64,000 nt of DNA. Source: Phascolomyces articulosus (taxonomy: Eukaryota; Mucoromycota; Mucoromycetes; Mucorales; Lichtheimiaceae). Below are positions 23,342-36,912 of the stretch, piece after piece. The translations under genes and the position numbers were made by a program. The stretch's first letter is position 1. Every line of letters starts with the position of its first letter. Below the pieces are notes generated by a model. That model did no database searches and was not told the DNA's origin. It saw only the letters and a program-made list of their open reading frames with translations. The stretch is taken from the NCBI GenBank assembly GCA_025677815.1, contig JAIXMP010000006.1, forward strand, positions 1,116,001 through 1,180,000. Reading direction: 5' to 3'.

Positions 23342-26300
23342 GACTGATAAATAAAAGAATGAAATGGAAAATCGGGGAGAGGAGGAAGAAGGAAAGTGAT
23401 TTTTTTATGAAATATAAAAAAAGGAATGGAAAGTGTTGAATTGAATGAGAAAAAAGAAAGAGATGAACTCAATAGTCGCGGCGGGTTTCGGATATAACCG
23501 CTGGTGTTTTTTCTTGAATTATTAAGTTGTAGATTGAATGTTACACTAAGCGATTGCTCGTGTATTTCAATGATGAAAGTAAATTGCTGTTGTACATATT
23601 TATCGAGAAAGAATACCCTTGTGAACACTTTTTTTTTATTATGAGGTTTTTATCATTGTCTGCTAGTTTGAATTTATATTTCTTCTTTATGTAGGGACAA
23701 AGCATCAGGTATGGTTCTGAATGGTAAATAGCTACAACTACGTGACAAAACGGTCTGGATATTGTTCGATTGATATATTGTGAATTAATAAGGTTAAAAA
23801 TGAGACTTATATAGAAACATAATTAAATGCTCATACATTAAAACAGAATAATTCAAAACATTAATAATGATATAAATGAAACACTTATTTACAGCATTGT
23901 TATTGACAGGTCTTGTTCCTGCTATATGGTAATTTAAATTCAATAATATATAAGAATGTTGTTTAGTCATACAAATTTTTGCAAAAACAGATATAATATA
24001 CCTGTACAATATCTTGTAGTATACATCAAAATCTAATAAATACAAATAAGTGTCTTGGTATACTTTGGTCATCACTCTAAAAATTAGTTTGTAGCATTTA
24101 GTAGAAATAAAATTCTTTACAATTAATATGAAACATATGTTAAATGGCTATTACAACAGTAAACAATTCTAACCGCCAAATAATATCTTTTATTATTATG
24201 CAATTGAATAAAACCTATGAACATTAGTATACCAATAGGTGATGCTATTTTTAGTGTTGCAATTATCAAATCACAGATAGTTCCAAAATAACAACGGAAA
24301 ATATAAAAGGAATGGTGTCTTGGTTTTTTTATATATTTAAGACCGTTATTATAAGATGACAGGCTTAGTTTACAGTTACAAAATATTTTATCTGAGCAAA
24401 GGTTATGTTAATAACAACATGCAGCTGTGAAAAACTACAGCGAGTTGCATTGAAACATTCTGCCTGATGATGAAGTGTAGTAGTACGAAAGGGGAAAAAA
24501 TTCAAATGGTCATCATATACTTATATAACCGTAGAAATACTAATTATAAAAAAATTGGGTGTTTGTGATATCCAACCATCAAACGAATGTCACGCTAGTT
24601 GATACAAGTTTCAATGGAATGTTTATGCTACGAAATAATATATCAAGATCATTACTACCCAAACACCTGTCAATTGGACCAAAAGGTTCTTTATTAATAA
24701 GAAATCAGATTTTTGAAACAATTTTCATCCTATAGGTATCATGCTTGCATTACTGTGTATTTCGTACAATGTAGTAGAACTTGATGATACTATTACGTAT
24801 CGAAATAGAAACTTCATATCGCCTCTCAGACTAGATTGCTGGAAAATTAGAAATGTAATTCAAATAAAACTGATTATTGATGGAGTTTGTTGGAATGACA
24901 GATAAATATAACATACCAATAAATATACTGTGCTTGCTCTTCAATGGGAATTTTATAATATCACTTTGTTAAAACTACTATGTTTTTTATTTGTATCTCA
25001 ATCAGTAGCCATCATTACCTCTGGTTTTGAAAGAAGATCAAAATCCAGATCACTTCATTGCTACTTTCTCTTCCACTTAATAATCATCACAAACGTGCCC
25101 AATCGGGGGTAGTTTAATAGCACCCAATGAGTATAAACGTATACAAACATCTATTCGACGTGATTGTGGTTTTATTATGGGTGGAAAAGTAAGTGTTATC
25201 AATTGAAAATAGGAGAGCACATGCTCGGCTTAAATACAAATATACCAGAACATATGACCATATTCGGCAGGTATTGTATTTGGAGAGAATATATTGGATT
25301 GATCATATTTTTATACATCCCTCAAAGATATTCCAAATGATTTTGACCTTAAGAGATACCGAGAGTGAGTTTTACCTTTGTTACTCTAGGATAAATCGGT
25401 GTTCAACCCTTGAATCAGGACTGCTATTCATGCCAATGTTGAATATTCAAGTGCAATATTTTTATGGCTGTAACACCTAGTATAACTGAATATTACTACC
25501 CACAGATTTTTGGAATGGAAAATGGATAGACATACTATTTTTTAAATATAGGCTTAATAGTCTAATTAGGTGAATGACAGAGTTCACTGCAACCAAACGT
25601 TTCCCATTATAAGGTAGTGAATTTTTTGACGGTTTTGTTATCCCTCAAACTAAATACTAATAAACTTGGAATGCTAAAAGATATACGATGACATAGAGTT
25701 AGTTCTTATTAAATCCTAATAAGGTAACAATCCAAGTTACCACCACGTAAAATGCAGTGCATTATTATATTGGCAGTTATATATTATGAACACACGAAGA
25801 ATTTAGTGAAATAAAGACAGAGCATACCACAAATACAACTGAGGATATGAGAAAAAACATTTGAATTTCCATTACCATTTAATCACTAAAAAATGTACCC
25901 TCTCACGATATACCTATAGAAACGTATAAAAAGCTTTATGAAGCAGTTGATATCCTTCCATATACGTAACTGATATTCTGAAACATGTTTTCATGGGGCT
26001 GGCTTCTGTAAATACGTATATATCAAAATTCAGTTTCCTGAATAAATGTAAACGAGATGACAAGATCATTGTGATTAATTGAATTTTTATCTTACGCTAT
26101 ATCCATCCGTATATATTAACTTATAGAATAATAAATTATTATGATGGTATACACCTTTACTCAGAAACATAAATTGCAAATTGTTTAAAAATTGTTTCCT
26201 TGATAAGTTAAAAACACAATTCTTTATTTTGCGCTGATTCTATCTAACATCCCTCTTTATCTCATATAATAGTACGAACTTTGGTGGCTTCAAAACAAAA

Positions 26301-26834
26301 AACACATATGTATATATATATACGAAAATTCTTTCGTTATTGACATGATAATAATGTATTATATGTCTTGTTGTCTGAACTTCTGTTGACAATAATTTAT
26401 GGGGAGAAATAACGTGTTTTTTTCTCCGTACTCTCGGTCAAAGTGCAACTAGGCGAAAGTTTATGCATTAATTTATGGAATAGTGTGGCGTCCTGTCATA
26501 AAATAAACAAATACAAACAAAATCGAGATATTCGTCCACGTGCCTCATAATCGAATACTGTGTAATATTTCGGATTATGGTGACACAAAACTTTTTTCAG
26601 TTTTTAAACGTGTATAATCTAACTGTAGTCAGTGGTAGAAAATCAATGATAATGAAGTCATAAATATTTTATCCAAAGTCAATTATTTTGTCATACCAAA
26701 GTAATCATTATAATCCACTCACTCATTCACTATAAAAAACAAGTATTTGTTCTTTCTTTACTCAATCTCTCATAAAAACATTTCCAGTACACCTTTCTAA
26801 ACCCCTTATTCATTCCATTCTTTTATTTGAAAAA
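23342..26834. other. Gene-poor stretch of 3.5 kb
   Basis: The first few hundred bases are the CT/GA-rich promoter and leader of the acidic protein (minus). Beyond that only short open frames without family texture occur. The last 150 bases before 26835 contain pyrimidine-rich promoter-like sequence. No RNA gene was recognised. Confidence 0.5.
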
Positions 26835-28373
26835 ATGAAGTTCTCAATTTTTACGGCTGTAATGATGGTATCTTCAATTAGTTGTACCGCAATTGCAGCA
26901 AATCAGAATCCGAATAGTGTTGATAATATCCGTATGGTTAGCTGGAATATTCGCATGGATGCTTTGCCCAATTCAATCAGTGTCAATGAGACTATTGCCA
27001 ATTTACCTTCTGGAATTCCATCAGACCCTGACTCTTATTTCCCCAATACTGTTGAACGTCCTTGGAGTGAGCGTCGTATTGCTGTTGCAAACACTTTACT
27101 TTTCGATCGTGCCGATTTTGTTGGTAAGTCATTATTTTTCTTTATTATTTCTCTTATGTAGCACGTTACGAATATTATATTATTTGTTATATAAACTTTT
27201 ACACAAATATCTTTTTGTGTATCCTTCCCCTTATACGTCATCTCGAAGTTTTAATACCGTTTTATATTATTAATGTACAGGTCTTCAAGAAGTCACCAAA
27301 CGCCAATTAGATGATTTGCAGGTTTTGCTTGGTAATGATTTTGCCCATATTGGTGTTGGTCGTGAAGATGGAAAGGAAGATGGTGAATATAGTCCCATTT
27401 TCTACAAGAAGTAAGTTTAAATTAAATGTTTTCTGACTAATTGTATTTTTCAAGTGACCACATTTTACATAAATGACAAAGATAAAAAACTAATTACATG
27501 ATGATTTGTTGATTATATAAAGATCTGCAGCTAAACTTATTAATTGGGATACCTTCTGGTTAAGTAAATCACCATTTGAACCTTCAAAGGTAATATGATA
27601 ATCTACCCTACTTACATTTTTTTAATTATATAGTACTACGTTGAAGGTGTATGAAACACTGACTCTATTGTTACATGTATATATTACGAAAATTAGTACC
27701 CTGGTGCTGGCAATACACGTATCTGTACTACTGCGCAGTTTAAAGGAAAATCTGGTATTTTCACTTATATGAACACTCATTTGGACCACATTTCGGATGA
27801 GCAACGTGGCTACGGTCTTTCCTTAGTTTTGCATCGTGCCAAATACGAAGCAATCAAGACTCAACGTCCTGTCTTTGTCACTGGTGACTTTAATTCGCAA
27901 ACCGATCAGTTGGGATACAAAGTCATCACTGGTCAGGCTGAACCTTTGGAATTGAATTCAACATTTATTGAAAAGTATTCCTGGAGTAAGGAGCAAGAAA
28001 AAGATTTTGTATTCAAGGATTTGGTGGGTGAAACTGCACCTGAAAGAAGAAGTGGCAGCCATGCCACTTTTACTGGATTTCCTAAGCCTTCTGATACAAA
28101 AAGTTATAGCAGGATTGATTTTGTAATGGCTGGTTCAACTGGTGGATGGAAGTCAAATAGCTTCCGTGTTGGTGAAACACTCACTGACGATGGTTTATGG
28201 TCAAGGTAATATAACTATTTCTTGCTATATATTATATACTATCCCCCCCGTTGGATGATAATATACAGAACCATTTCACATATATTTAATTTAATATCTA
28301 ACATTCATATATATTTTATAGTGATCACAAACCAGTATATAGTGACATCAGCATTTACAAAGGAAAATATTAA
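26835..28373 (+). CDS. Secreted endonuclease/exonuclease/phosphatase (EEP) family enzyme
   Basis: This is a metal-dependent phosphodiesterase or phosphatase of the DNase I-like EEP superfamily, probably extracellular. Exons 26835-27123, 27281-27410, 27523-27589, 27697-28205 and 28322-28373 give 348 residues. A signal peptide (MKFSIFTAVMMVSSISCTAIA) precedes the catalytic motifs in order: MVSWNIRMD, GLQEVTKRQ (metal-binding Glu), the GVGREDGKEDGEYSPIFY loop, FTYMNTHLDH (His), VTGDFNSQ (Asp/Asn), SRIDFVMAG and SSDHKPVYSD (catalytic Asp-His). All the hallmark residues are present, so the enzyme should be active. The GREDGxxxGE(Y/F)xPIFY loop is typical of the EEP proteins of unknown substrate found in bacteria and fungi, not of true DNases. 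The splice between AGG and SSDHKP keeps frame. Confidence 0.93.
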
Positions 28374-28732
28374 ATTGTACCCTATAGTACCATAATTTCT
28401 TATAGTCATAGTTCCAAAAATAAATAAATAAATAAATAAAACAACTGTGATGAGAACTACATAGAAGCAGAGATACCGGCAGTTTGGATTTATATTTGTA
28501 TGCGATAGTACTATGGCATCTTCGATTTCTTTTTAGTTTATATGAAAAAAAGTGCTAAGTGTACACAATGGAGTATTGTTAAAAAAAAAGGAAGGAAGCA
28601 ATAATAAAGTGAGGTATGAATGGGAGAAAAAAATTGAGGCTATATAACAAGGGAAAGAAGGGGAAAGATTGGATGTAGTTTAGTGTTTGTTTTAAAAAGC
28701 TATTGGGTAATAAGATGTTATTACTATTATTA
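28374..28732. other. Convergent intergenic stretch
   Basis: Short 3'-to-3' interval between the EEP gene and the bromodomain-kinase gene, with a (TAAA)n run near 28421-28440. Nothing else was seen. Confidence 0.6.
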
Positions 28733-31700
28733 TTAACTATTGTTAGATGAATCAGGAGGTGGGCGTGGTGGAGGTGCTAATGCTATTTTGATAGGTTTGA
28801 TGTTAGATATTGAAGATGAAGATGAGGATGTTGCTGTACTTGCGTTGGCTGAAGAGCGACCCTTTCCTTTAGAAGTAGTTGTCGACGAACTATTAGATGG
28901 ATTTGTTTTACGTTTCCTCCTTCGCTTCGATTCATCTTCTGTTTCTTCATATCCATATGTTGTCTTTGCTTTTCGTGTAGCGCGTGTTTCGGAGGAGTAC
29001 ATCTTCCATTCTTCCAGTAGAGCAGTCTTCACATCATCCTCTTCAAACCATTCCAATAATTCAGTAGCTGTCACTCTATCTTGTGGTCGCGTCCTTAAGC
29101 ATTTTAATAAAAGCTCCTGACTAGTTCCGCCCTTGATATCCTGTTGCAATGCTCTTTCGATCCGATAGTCATCTTCAGCAACATATCGTAACCCTTGTAG
29201 ATCAGTATCCAGTACGCCTCGCCAAGGTTCTGTTTCTGTAAATGTTTTCCAAATCATCACACCTATCGAATAGATATCTTCTGCTTTTGGATGGATAAGC
29301 CATGGTAGTACATTTGTGTCAGAACGCGTTTTCGGTAAAGTTTGGATTGATCTATTATAGTCATAAGTGTTAGAATATAAAATAAAGCAAAAGAATCCTC
29401 TTAATATACGTATTATTCCTTCTTCTTTTTTTTTTTACCTGTACATGCGATATCCGTGATCCGGCTTTCCTTTAACCCACGGTAAATTGGCACACCATTG
29501 TTCTAGCTCTTCTTTGGATTCTGGTACAACATCGCCATCATATTCCCAATCTGCCCTTGGAACATCAACAAACCAATCACGTACATCTTGAGCTTCACAG
29601 AATACGGATTTACCAAAGTCTATCAGATAGAGATAGACATTTTCACTCCCATCCTCAAGTTTATTGTCAAGGCGATTCACCATAAAATTCACCTCAGAAA
29701 GATCACGATGTGCTAAACCAGCTTCATGGATTATCTTGATACAATGAATCATTTGTCGAATAATACAATATTTTTGGTGCGCTGAAAGTCGATGATGTGA
29801 GTGAACATGTGTGTATTGTTTTAAGGTTTCTTGATATCTATTTTTTTTCATTTGATCAATAACTAAACGATTCAAACCAATCATCATTTTTTCCTTTGAT
29901 GAAAATAAAACAGAAAGCCTTTTAAAATTACCTTTCCATTGTTAATCCCACAATATCACCATTATCATTGTAAATAACCTCTTTCATCTGAGCCATATGA
30001 GATAGATTACGTAGTTTCCTATAAACAAAAAAAAACACGTATAATGAAACATTTAATATACATATTTTTAAAGCATAAAACCAATAACCAGCCACAACCA
30101 CAACAGAAGCAAAAAGACAACTTACATCAAGCAGGCGATTTCTGTAATTCTTTGATACATTGTCATTTGTCGAAAAGTTTGAACAACAACATTTTCAAGG
30201 AAATAAACTTGTTTGAAATAACCTTCAGAGTTGGGCGCACTCAAATTTAAGGAACCATATTTCTCAGAAATATTTTCCACTTCCACGCCTTTTTCTCTGC
30301 AAGCTTGGAAGTATGTCAATACAATTGATTGTCCATGATCATTTTGCAACAAATGTATAAATATATAAAAATAAGAGAAGAAATAGTTTACCAGTAAATA
30401 ATTTTCGCCATACTTCTCGATCCGTCTCACGCATATTGGTTAAAGTGGAAGGAGGAGTTGATGATTTTGGAGTCGGTGGTGTCGAATTTTCTTCCATTTT
30501 TGACATCGCATTTTCTGATTTGATCCGCCCATTGACCTTCCCTTCCTTTTTAATAACATTAGATGTAACTTTCGGTGATGATTTCGGTGGTACTTTTGCA
30601 ACTTGATGAGTCTTTGGTGATGATGATGATGGTGTTGCAATTGTTGATGGTGATAATGATGATGGTGGTGGTGATATCTTTTCCACCTTGGTTTGAACAG
30701 TCGCACTGTGTTCTTCTAGTTCACTTTGTGCTGGTAATGACAATACGGTTCGAGCAATTCTTCGAAGTAGTAATTTTGTTTCTATATCATCTGCAGACGA
30801 CCCCCCTTTTGTTTGTGGTGTCCGATAAGACAACGCATGGATTCTTGCTGTTGTATACATCCGTCGAAAATAATCTCGTTCTACAATCTCATTGGCTTCA
30901 AATAATGCATTTTCTACAATTCGCAATGGTCGTAAATGGATCCACGCTTTAGGTGCAAGTTCATGTGTATCTTTATTCAAACGATCGATATCGTAAAGTG
31001 GACTTGCTGGGTATGTAATGACAATATCTGTTTCAATTTCGTATCGTTTGGGTCGAATGCGCTTTACACGTGTATTGTAAAAGATAGCAAGCACACCATA
31101 AGCACTCACTTGCTCAAGGAATGTTCGGTTTTTCGCGATATAAAACCGAGGAATCGTATGATGATCGCCTTTGGGTTCACTTTTCATACGTTCAACAGCT
31201 TGGAAAAATGGTCCATTTAGCTGTAGGTATAATAATTTTTCATGCGTCAAGCCACGTTGTTTTGCTTTGGGTTCTAACGGTGACATGGCTGATATTGTAT
31301 ATACCGTACTGTTTTTTTTCGTGCCAAAATAATACATTAAAAATTAGACTTTTCTATTGGGTAATCCTACCAACTTTATCACATTTCCTTTCTTTTTACC
31401 TGTTTGCACAAAATAAACGTGAAAGTAATGATGGGGTAATTTCGTTTTCTTCTGGTATTCGTTCCATTGGATCAAATCGAAAATCGTTGCTTGGAGCTGA
31501 TTTTTGGTTCTTTGAGGGTCTACTTGATTTTTTTTTCAGAAATGAGTCAATACTCTTTGTTCTCCTGTACATCCACCCAAACCTTTCTATTTGTTGTTAC
31601 CTTATTTGGGTTTTTAAATCCAATACGATTTTGCGAAATAAACCATCTAACTTGTCAGCGTGTTTTGGAATAGTACCCGTATCACTGTGATATGATTTTG

Positions 31701-33400
31701 CATTCTGCCATATCAAAAGTATATCCTTTTCAAATTTCGAAAAAGTAGTATAAGTGCCCTCCCATGCCTTTTTCTCAACTGTTGATAAATCCATGGGTGT
31801 TTTGATTTCTTGATGATATAAAACAGCTGAAGCAGGCACTGGTTGGATAAATGGCCAGCAATCAGGTGTAGCAAGTAGCATATTAAGAATAAATCGATAG
31901 AGACGTAGGAACAGTCGAGTCACATTCAACGGTAGCTCATATTTGACATTACTGAGATCAGTGAATTTGTTGTTACTTGAAGAGATTGCTATGGTTGCTG
32001 CCGTGTCTTGTTGCTCCACAGGGATACTGTTGCTGTTAATAAGTCGCTTATTAACAAGTGTGTTAATTGAAATGTTCTTGACTCGAAGACCTTCGATCAC
32101 CATTCGTTGCACAGCAACTAGATCACCATTTGAAATCTGTGAGCCATCTGTTTGAGAAACGTCCTTGTCACCTGATGTCCCAAGGATCATTGTTGTAATT
32201 ATTTGCATCGCTTGAAGTGGTAGTACTTGGCGTGAATCTATGTCCCTTCTTTGATCGCTCATATCTAAAGACGGTAATTCATCAATAGCAAGAACAACGC
32301 CCAGACGTCGAAGGATAGCCACTGTTAGCCTTTTAATTCCCATCCCATCCAAACGATGTTGCATCGGATCACTTGGTTCCGGGATGATTTTTATTGCTGA
32401 AGGTGAAGAAGTGGCTCCTGTTGCTGCTACTGCTGTAGTTATAGATGACGATGATGATGATGATGATGATGATGATGCAAATATGAATGATGATTTGGAT
32501 GAAGGTTTTTGTATATGTACACGCAAGCGAGGTCGTAGTCGTCGAAGAGGATCGACCATAACAGCATTTGTTTTTGTTTCTTTTAGGGTATCAGATGAAT
32601 AATGTTGCTCCAGCTTTTCCATATCAAATTGTTGTTGATTAAAAGATACTGTTTCTTCAGCAGGAGTAATAGTAGCAGGCACAACCGAGTTGTTATTATT
32701 GTTAAGAAATGACGATGGGTCTATAGACATTTCTGAAACAATGGACTCGCTGGTACGTAATTTCACAATTGGTCGATCGTCAACAAGAGGTGTGTTCAGG
32801 GATGGTGATCGTGATCGTTTGCGTCGTACGGCTGTAGTTGCATTTGAAATCGATATAGTAGGCAAGGGTGATTGTGTGGTTGGTAATTCGTTGATATCAT
32901 AACTTGACGACGAACCCGAAAATAAAACTTGTGGAGGATAAGAAGCATTATGGCTATGTAATGAGGAAGAATCGTTGAGCATAATGGGTGAAGGTGCCAT
33001 TTCTAAAGAGAGAGCATAAAATAAATGTTGTATATTAAATATATAATACAATATGTTACAAAGGTATTTATTCATACATTAGGATATGTTTATAAACTAA
33101 GTTGTTTGTTGTTCCTTCTCTCCTTTTCTCCCACAATAATAAATAAATAATACCTTCTGTTGACATGTTTAATATACGGTCAATGTCTTGCTGAAGATCA
33201 TCTGGCACAGTACGATTGGCATCGGATGGAATGAAAGTTGAGGTTTCGTTATCCTGTAATGGTCTAGTTGTAGTCGTTTCGTTGTGCTGTTCCCCTAGTC
33301 CAAGTGGATCGAGTGTCCGGAATTTCCAAAATAGTTGCTGAACGTTATTGACTGTGCCCATAGCAGAGTCACTGCTTTCTTGAAAGGCCCAGTCGTCCAT
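28733..33400 (-). CDS. Bromodomain protein continuing in frame into a WNK-like-lysine protein kinase (fusion model)
   Basis: Exons 33154-33400, 31601-33002, 31400-31519, 30392-31308, 30126-30294, 29932-30018, 29439-29837 and 28733-29351 give 1319 residues with every phase matching. After a Ser/Asn-rich N-terminal half, a bromodomain ends the 31601-33002 exon (CWPFIQPVPASAVLYHQEIK, PMDLSTVEKK, then DILLIWQNAKSYH). An uncharacterised region rich in aromatic and basic residues follows, then a kinase: glycine loop SEGYFKQVY, HRDLSEVN, LYLIDFGKS and DIYSIGVMIW, then a basic Ser-rich tail. The usual beta-3 lysine position reads VVVQTF, while a Lys sits in the glycine loop as in WNK kinases. Alternative: two genes, a bromodomain gene ending at the stop at 31597 and a kinase gene starting at the ATG at 31467, which would leave only about 130 bases between them. 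A nucleus-located chromatin kinase is inferred. Confidence 0.55.
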
Positions 33401-35144
33401 TCAAGACTATTTATTTCAATGGTATCAGAAATGGTGTAAAGGATAGGTGTCTTATTAAAAAAGAACGGGTGCTTTTTTTGTGTGTGAAAAGTGAAGAGTT
33501 ATATATTTCAAGGCAGGTAATGAAACTAAGAAAAAAAAGAAAAAAAAAGTCAGGTTTTCTGCCTTTATAATAGAGGAAGTTGAATTTGGCAATCCAAAAA
33601 TTAAAATAGTCTGTCAAGTTGAAAATGGACTACGCTCCTCAATTTGAATCATTAAGGATGGATACATTATACATTTTTTTTATTTTATATTAGTTTATTC
33701 GCAATGCGAAAAGTTATATAGAAAAGGTGTCATTTACATAATACTGTGGATATAATTATATATGTACACCACCAAGTAAAGGTGTTTTTTTTATAAAATT
33801 TTGAGAATAGTCATAGACGTTACGTATGTTTGAATATTATATTTTTTATACATGTAAATATGACGAAGTGGCATTCCTATACTTGATGCTTTTTCTAGCC
33901 GTATTAACATTACCAAATTAGTCATTGTCATCACCACGCGCCAAATGACTGAATGTAAAGCAAATGCTATCCGTCAACTAGTATAGAAATGGGTATAATA
34001 CTCACCTATAAGTAATGTCATCCAATTTGCATGGTATGTATTACTACCAAAGTTTAAAAATAAAAGATACTCATCAATTCTACGTGTACCGTCTCTTTTT
34101 TTTTTATCATCAAGACACCTCAGTACATGATTTAACATTATTTCACAAAGAATAATGTAAAATAATAAAAAGCAGTAATATAATGCAATTTACGTATTTT
34201 TATTCATGAAAATACATGCGTGTGGTATCGGTTATGGGGTGTTGAGTTCAGATACGTATATATTCGAAGATGTAAGATATATAGAAAGATGCAAAATAAA
34301 TTCAAGAAAAATAAAACAGATTCAAAAGTATTCTAAAAAAACACATTTGAATATATTTTTTTTAAATATGTGAATTTATTTTTTCTAAAATGATACAGGA
34401 GGATACGTACTAGACGTTTCTTTATTGATACATCATGATTTTAATATTATAAAAACATCAAACATTAGGGTTAATAATAAAACCATCTGCCAAAGTTAAA
34501 AAAAGCTTTTTGTGTCTAAGTTTTAGATATAGAAATCATTTTCCTCGGAAACAAGGTGTACCTACAATCAATAACGGCTGTGAGAAAAATAAACATCGAA
34601 AATACTAATTGTGACCTTGGCATCGTTAATCATATTGAAGCATAACGATGATTAGTCTGGTAGCAGCATGCTATTTCTATCTAGCAGAATGTCAATGATA
34701 CATATTACGAGGTAGATTTTCGATTGTGGGGAGTATACAAGACAATTGAACTTCAATTCATCCATTATGATGTACCTACTACTACTACTATCATTAACTA
34801 TTACACTGATATTCTCCTGGTTTAAGGCAAGAATAATCAAGTGTCTTGAAAGATATTAAAGTTGATAGATCTACATACTTGATTAAAGATATCCAACAAT
34901 TTATTGCTTATCTATGATATTCTCTTGTGTTTATTTCTTATTTATACGATTGATGATATAGTTTATGGATAGTATCATTAATCATACCTTTAAAGGTATC
35001 CATTAGACACGCCATGTGACTCCGTCTCAATCAAGACTTACTGTATATAATTTCAAACGCTCCTTACTCCTATTTCTTATTATTTATACTTATCCTCCAA
35101 ACAACTTAACAACTAAACAAATTTGTTATATTTTTTTTCCAGCA
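33401..35144. other. Divergent intergenic stretch
   Basis: Promoter region between the bromodomain-kinase gene (minus) and the RS/His-rich gene (plus). AT-rich, with no coding frame recognised. A TTTTTTTTCCAG sequence just before 35145 could be the acceptor of a 5' UTR intron. Confidence 0.5.
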
Positions 35145-36778
35145 ATGGAAAGGTACTCTCGAGGTTATGATGAACGTTATCGAGGATATTATGATCGCCC
35201 TCGATCAGACACATATCGCCCAGGTGAAAATTATCGCTCAGAGAGAGATTATCGAGATGGAAATGGCAACAATTATTCTCCCAGCAGTCGTTATGGATCG
35301 TCTCGTTCGCCGGCTCATGGATTAAGCAGTACTGGAGCAACAGGTGGTGGTTCAGGTGGTTCAAGTAGAAGCAGTGATCGATACCATGATGACCATTGGT
35401 ATAGTAGTTACCCTGATCCACGATCCCATGGTTCTTCCCATTATTCTCCTTCACGAGGCTCTTCTCCTTCACGATCGTCACCATCTGTGTCTCCTCGTCG
35501 ACAATCCTATGGTAGTTATTATTCACGTAGATCGAATCCTTATCCACCACCACATTCCCGTCGATCTTCACCTTCGCCAGGTAGACGTGATTCATACGGT
35601 CGACGTTCACCGTACCATAGCAACAGTAGCAATAGTGGGCCTAGTGGTAGCAGTGGTGCACCTCCTCCGCCAAGTTCTTCTTCATCTTCAGGTCCTTTAC
35701 CTCCGTATCCATCAAGCAGTGGTGGTGGTTATTCTTCATATTATCGATCAAGTAGTGGCGCTGGATCGCCAATGCATCCGTATAGTTCATCTTCTTATTC
35801 TCCACGTCGAAGCCATCATTATCCCGGTCCTCCACCTCCACCTTCCTCTGGTTCATCATACTCACCGCGATCATCGTCACGTCCACCACCAATGTCAAGC
35901 TCACGTTATTATGGACCACCACGCGAACCGCCACAGCCTGGACCGCCACAGCCAAAGATTTCTACATCTACATCTTCTTCTTCATCGGCATCTTCCGGTA
36001 TGCCATCAGGAAGTTCATACAGACCGGGAGTTAATACAGCACCAACGGAGTCATTACCACCTGCACCATCATCCAGGCCATCAACTCCAACAACTGGTCA
36101 ACCATCCTTATCTTTATCAACACCATCTGCAGCAGTAACTTCGGCTACAAGTGGACAACCAAGTACTGGTCCGCCCCCACCCCCACCACAACTCCCTCCC
36201 ACACAATCAATACCCCCAGGTTATTCACAGCCAAGTTATTCACGCCCATATAATAGTCATCATCACCATCATCATCACCACCATCACCATCATCCCGGAT
36301 CTTTGCAAGCGCCACCTTCATCTTCATCTTCTCGCCATCTATATGCACCTGGTACATCACATCCATCCTCATCCTATCGTGGGTATCAACATCATCATTC
36401 ATACAGTCCTCAACCATTGCCACCACGACCGAGACAATCATGGGCACCTGAGCTGGAAAGAGAGGTTTGTTAATTTTTTAGGGGTTTATATGAATATATA
36501 AAAGAATCGAGGAAGTATTACTAATAAACGACAATGGGTGGGGATTTATGCAGGTGGAAAGGTACCATGCTGCTGAAAGAACTTTAGGTGTTGAAGAAGC
36601 CAGCTTATTGGCTTCTACACGAAAAAGTCGATTTGAGCTGGAGCTGGCAAATTGGGAAACAAGCAAATTGGATCATCAGCTCGAACTTGTACAAAAACAA
36701 TATGATGAATATGGTTTAGAAGAGTTAATCAATTCAGAACTTCGATCGAAAACGGGCGCAAAGGCTGGAAGGGTATAA
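35145..36778 (+). CDS. RS/Pro/His-rich low-complexity protein
   Basis: Exons 35145-36464 and 36554-36778 join to 514 residues. The N terminus is Tyr/Arg/Asp-rich (MERYSRGYDERYRGYYDRPR), followed by Arg-Ser and Ser-Pro repeats, long serine and proline tracts, and a run of about 13 histidines (CAT/CAC codons, about 36257-36295). Only the last 90 residues look folded: a charged, probably helical block with FELELANWETSKLDHQLELV and YGLEELINSEL. Family unknown. RS-rich and Tyr/Arg-rich proteins are often nuclear RNA-processing or condensate-forming factors, and poly-His tracts can target nuclear speckles; this is inference. The open frames seen in other phases of this locus come from its repetitive codons. 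Confidence 0.75.
36257..36296 (+). repeat. CAT/CAC repeat encoding a polyhistidine tract
   Basis: A run of alternating CAT and CAC codons within the RS/His-rich gene, giving about 13 consecutive histidines. Confidence 0.9.
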
Positions 36779-36912
36779 ATGATATTGAATGGGCAGCTTT
36801 TTTTCCGTTTTTTCTGACCTGATTTAAAATAATTAAAATCATCATTAAATAAACAATATTATCTGGTGCATTCTTTTTTTTTTTTCACCCAACCTTTTTG
36901 ATTTCTCAAAAT

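Noticed and set aside
24930..25112. Short plus-strand frame with a hydrophobic start
   Set aside because: No ATG context, no splice partners and no recognisable motif. Consistent with chance in AT-rich DNA.
31597..31599. Stop codon at 31597 as the certain end of the bromodomain protein
   Set aside because: The stop lies directly at a GT donor, and a spliceable exon in the correct phase follows. It is kept only as the alternative model.
35113..36501. Several His/Val/Leu-rich open frames in other phases of the RS/His-rich gene
   Set aside because: Repetitive CAT/TCA/CCA codons keep all frames open. Only the frame with the RS repeats has a sensible start and splices to a charged C-terminal exon.
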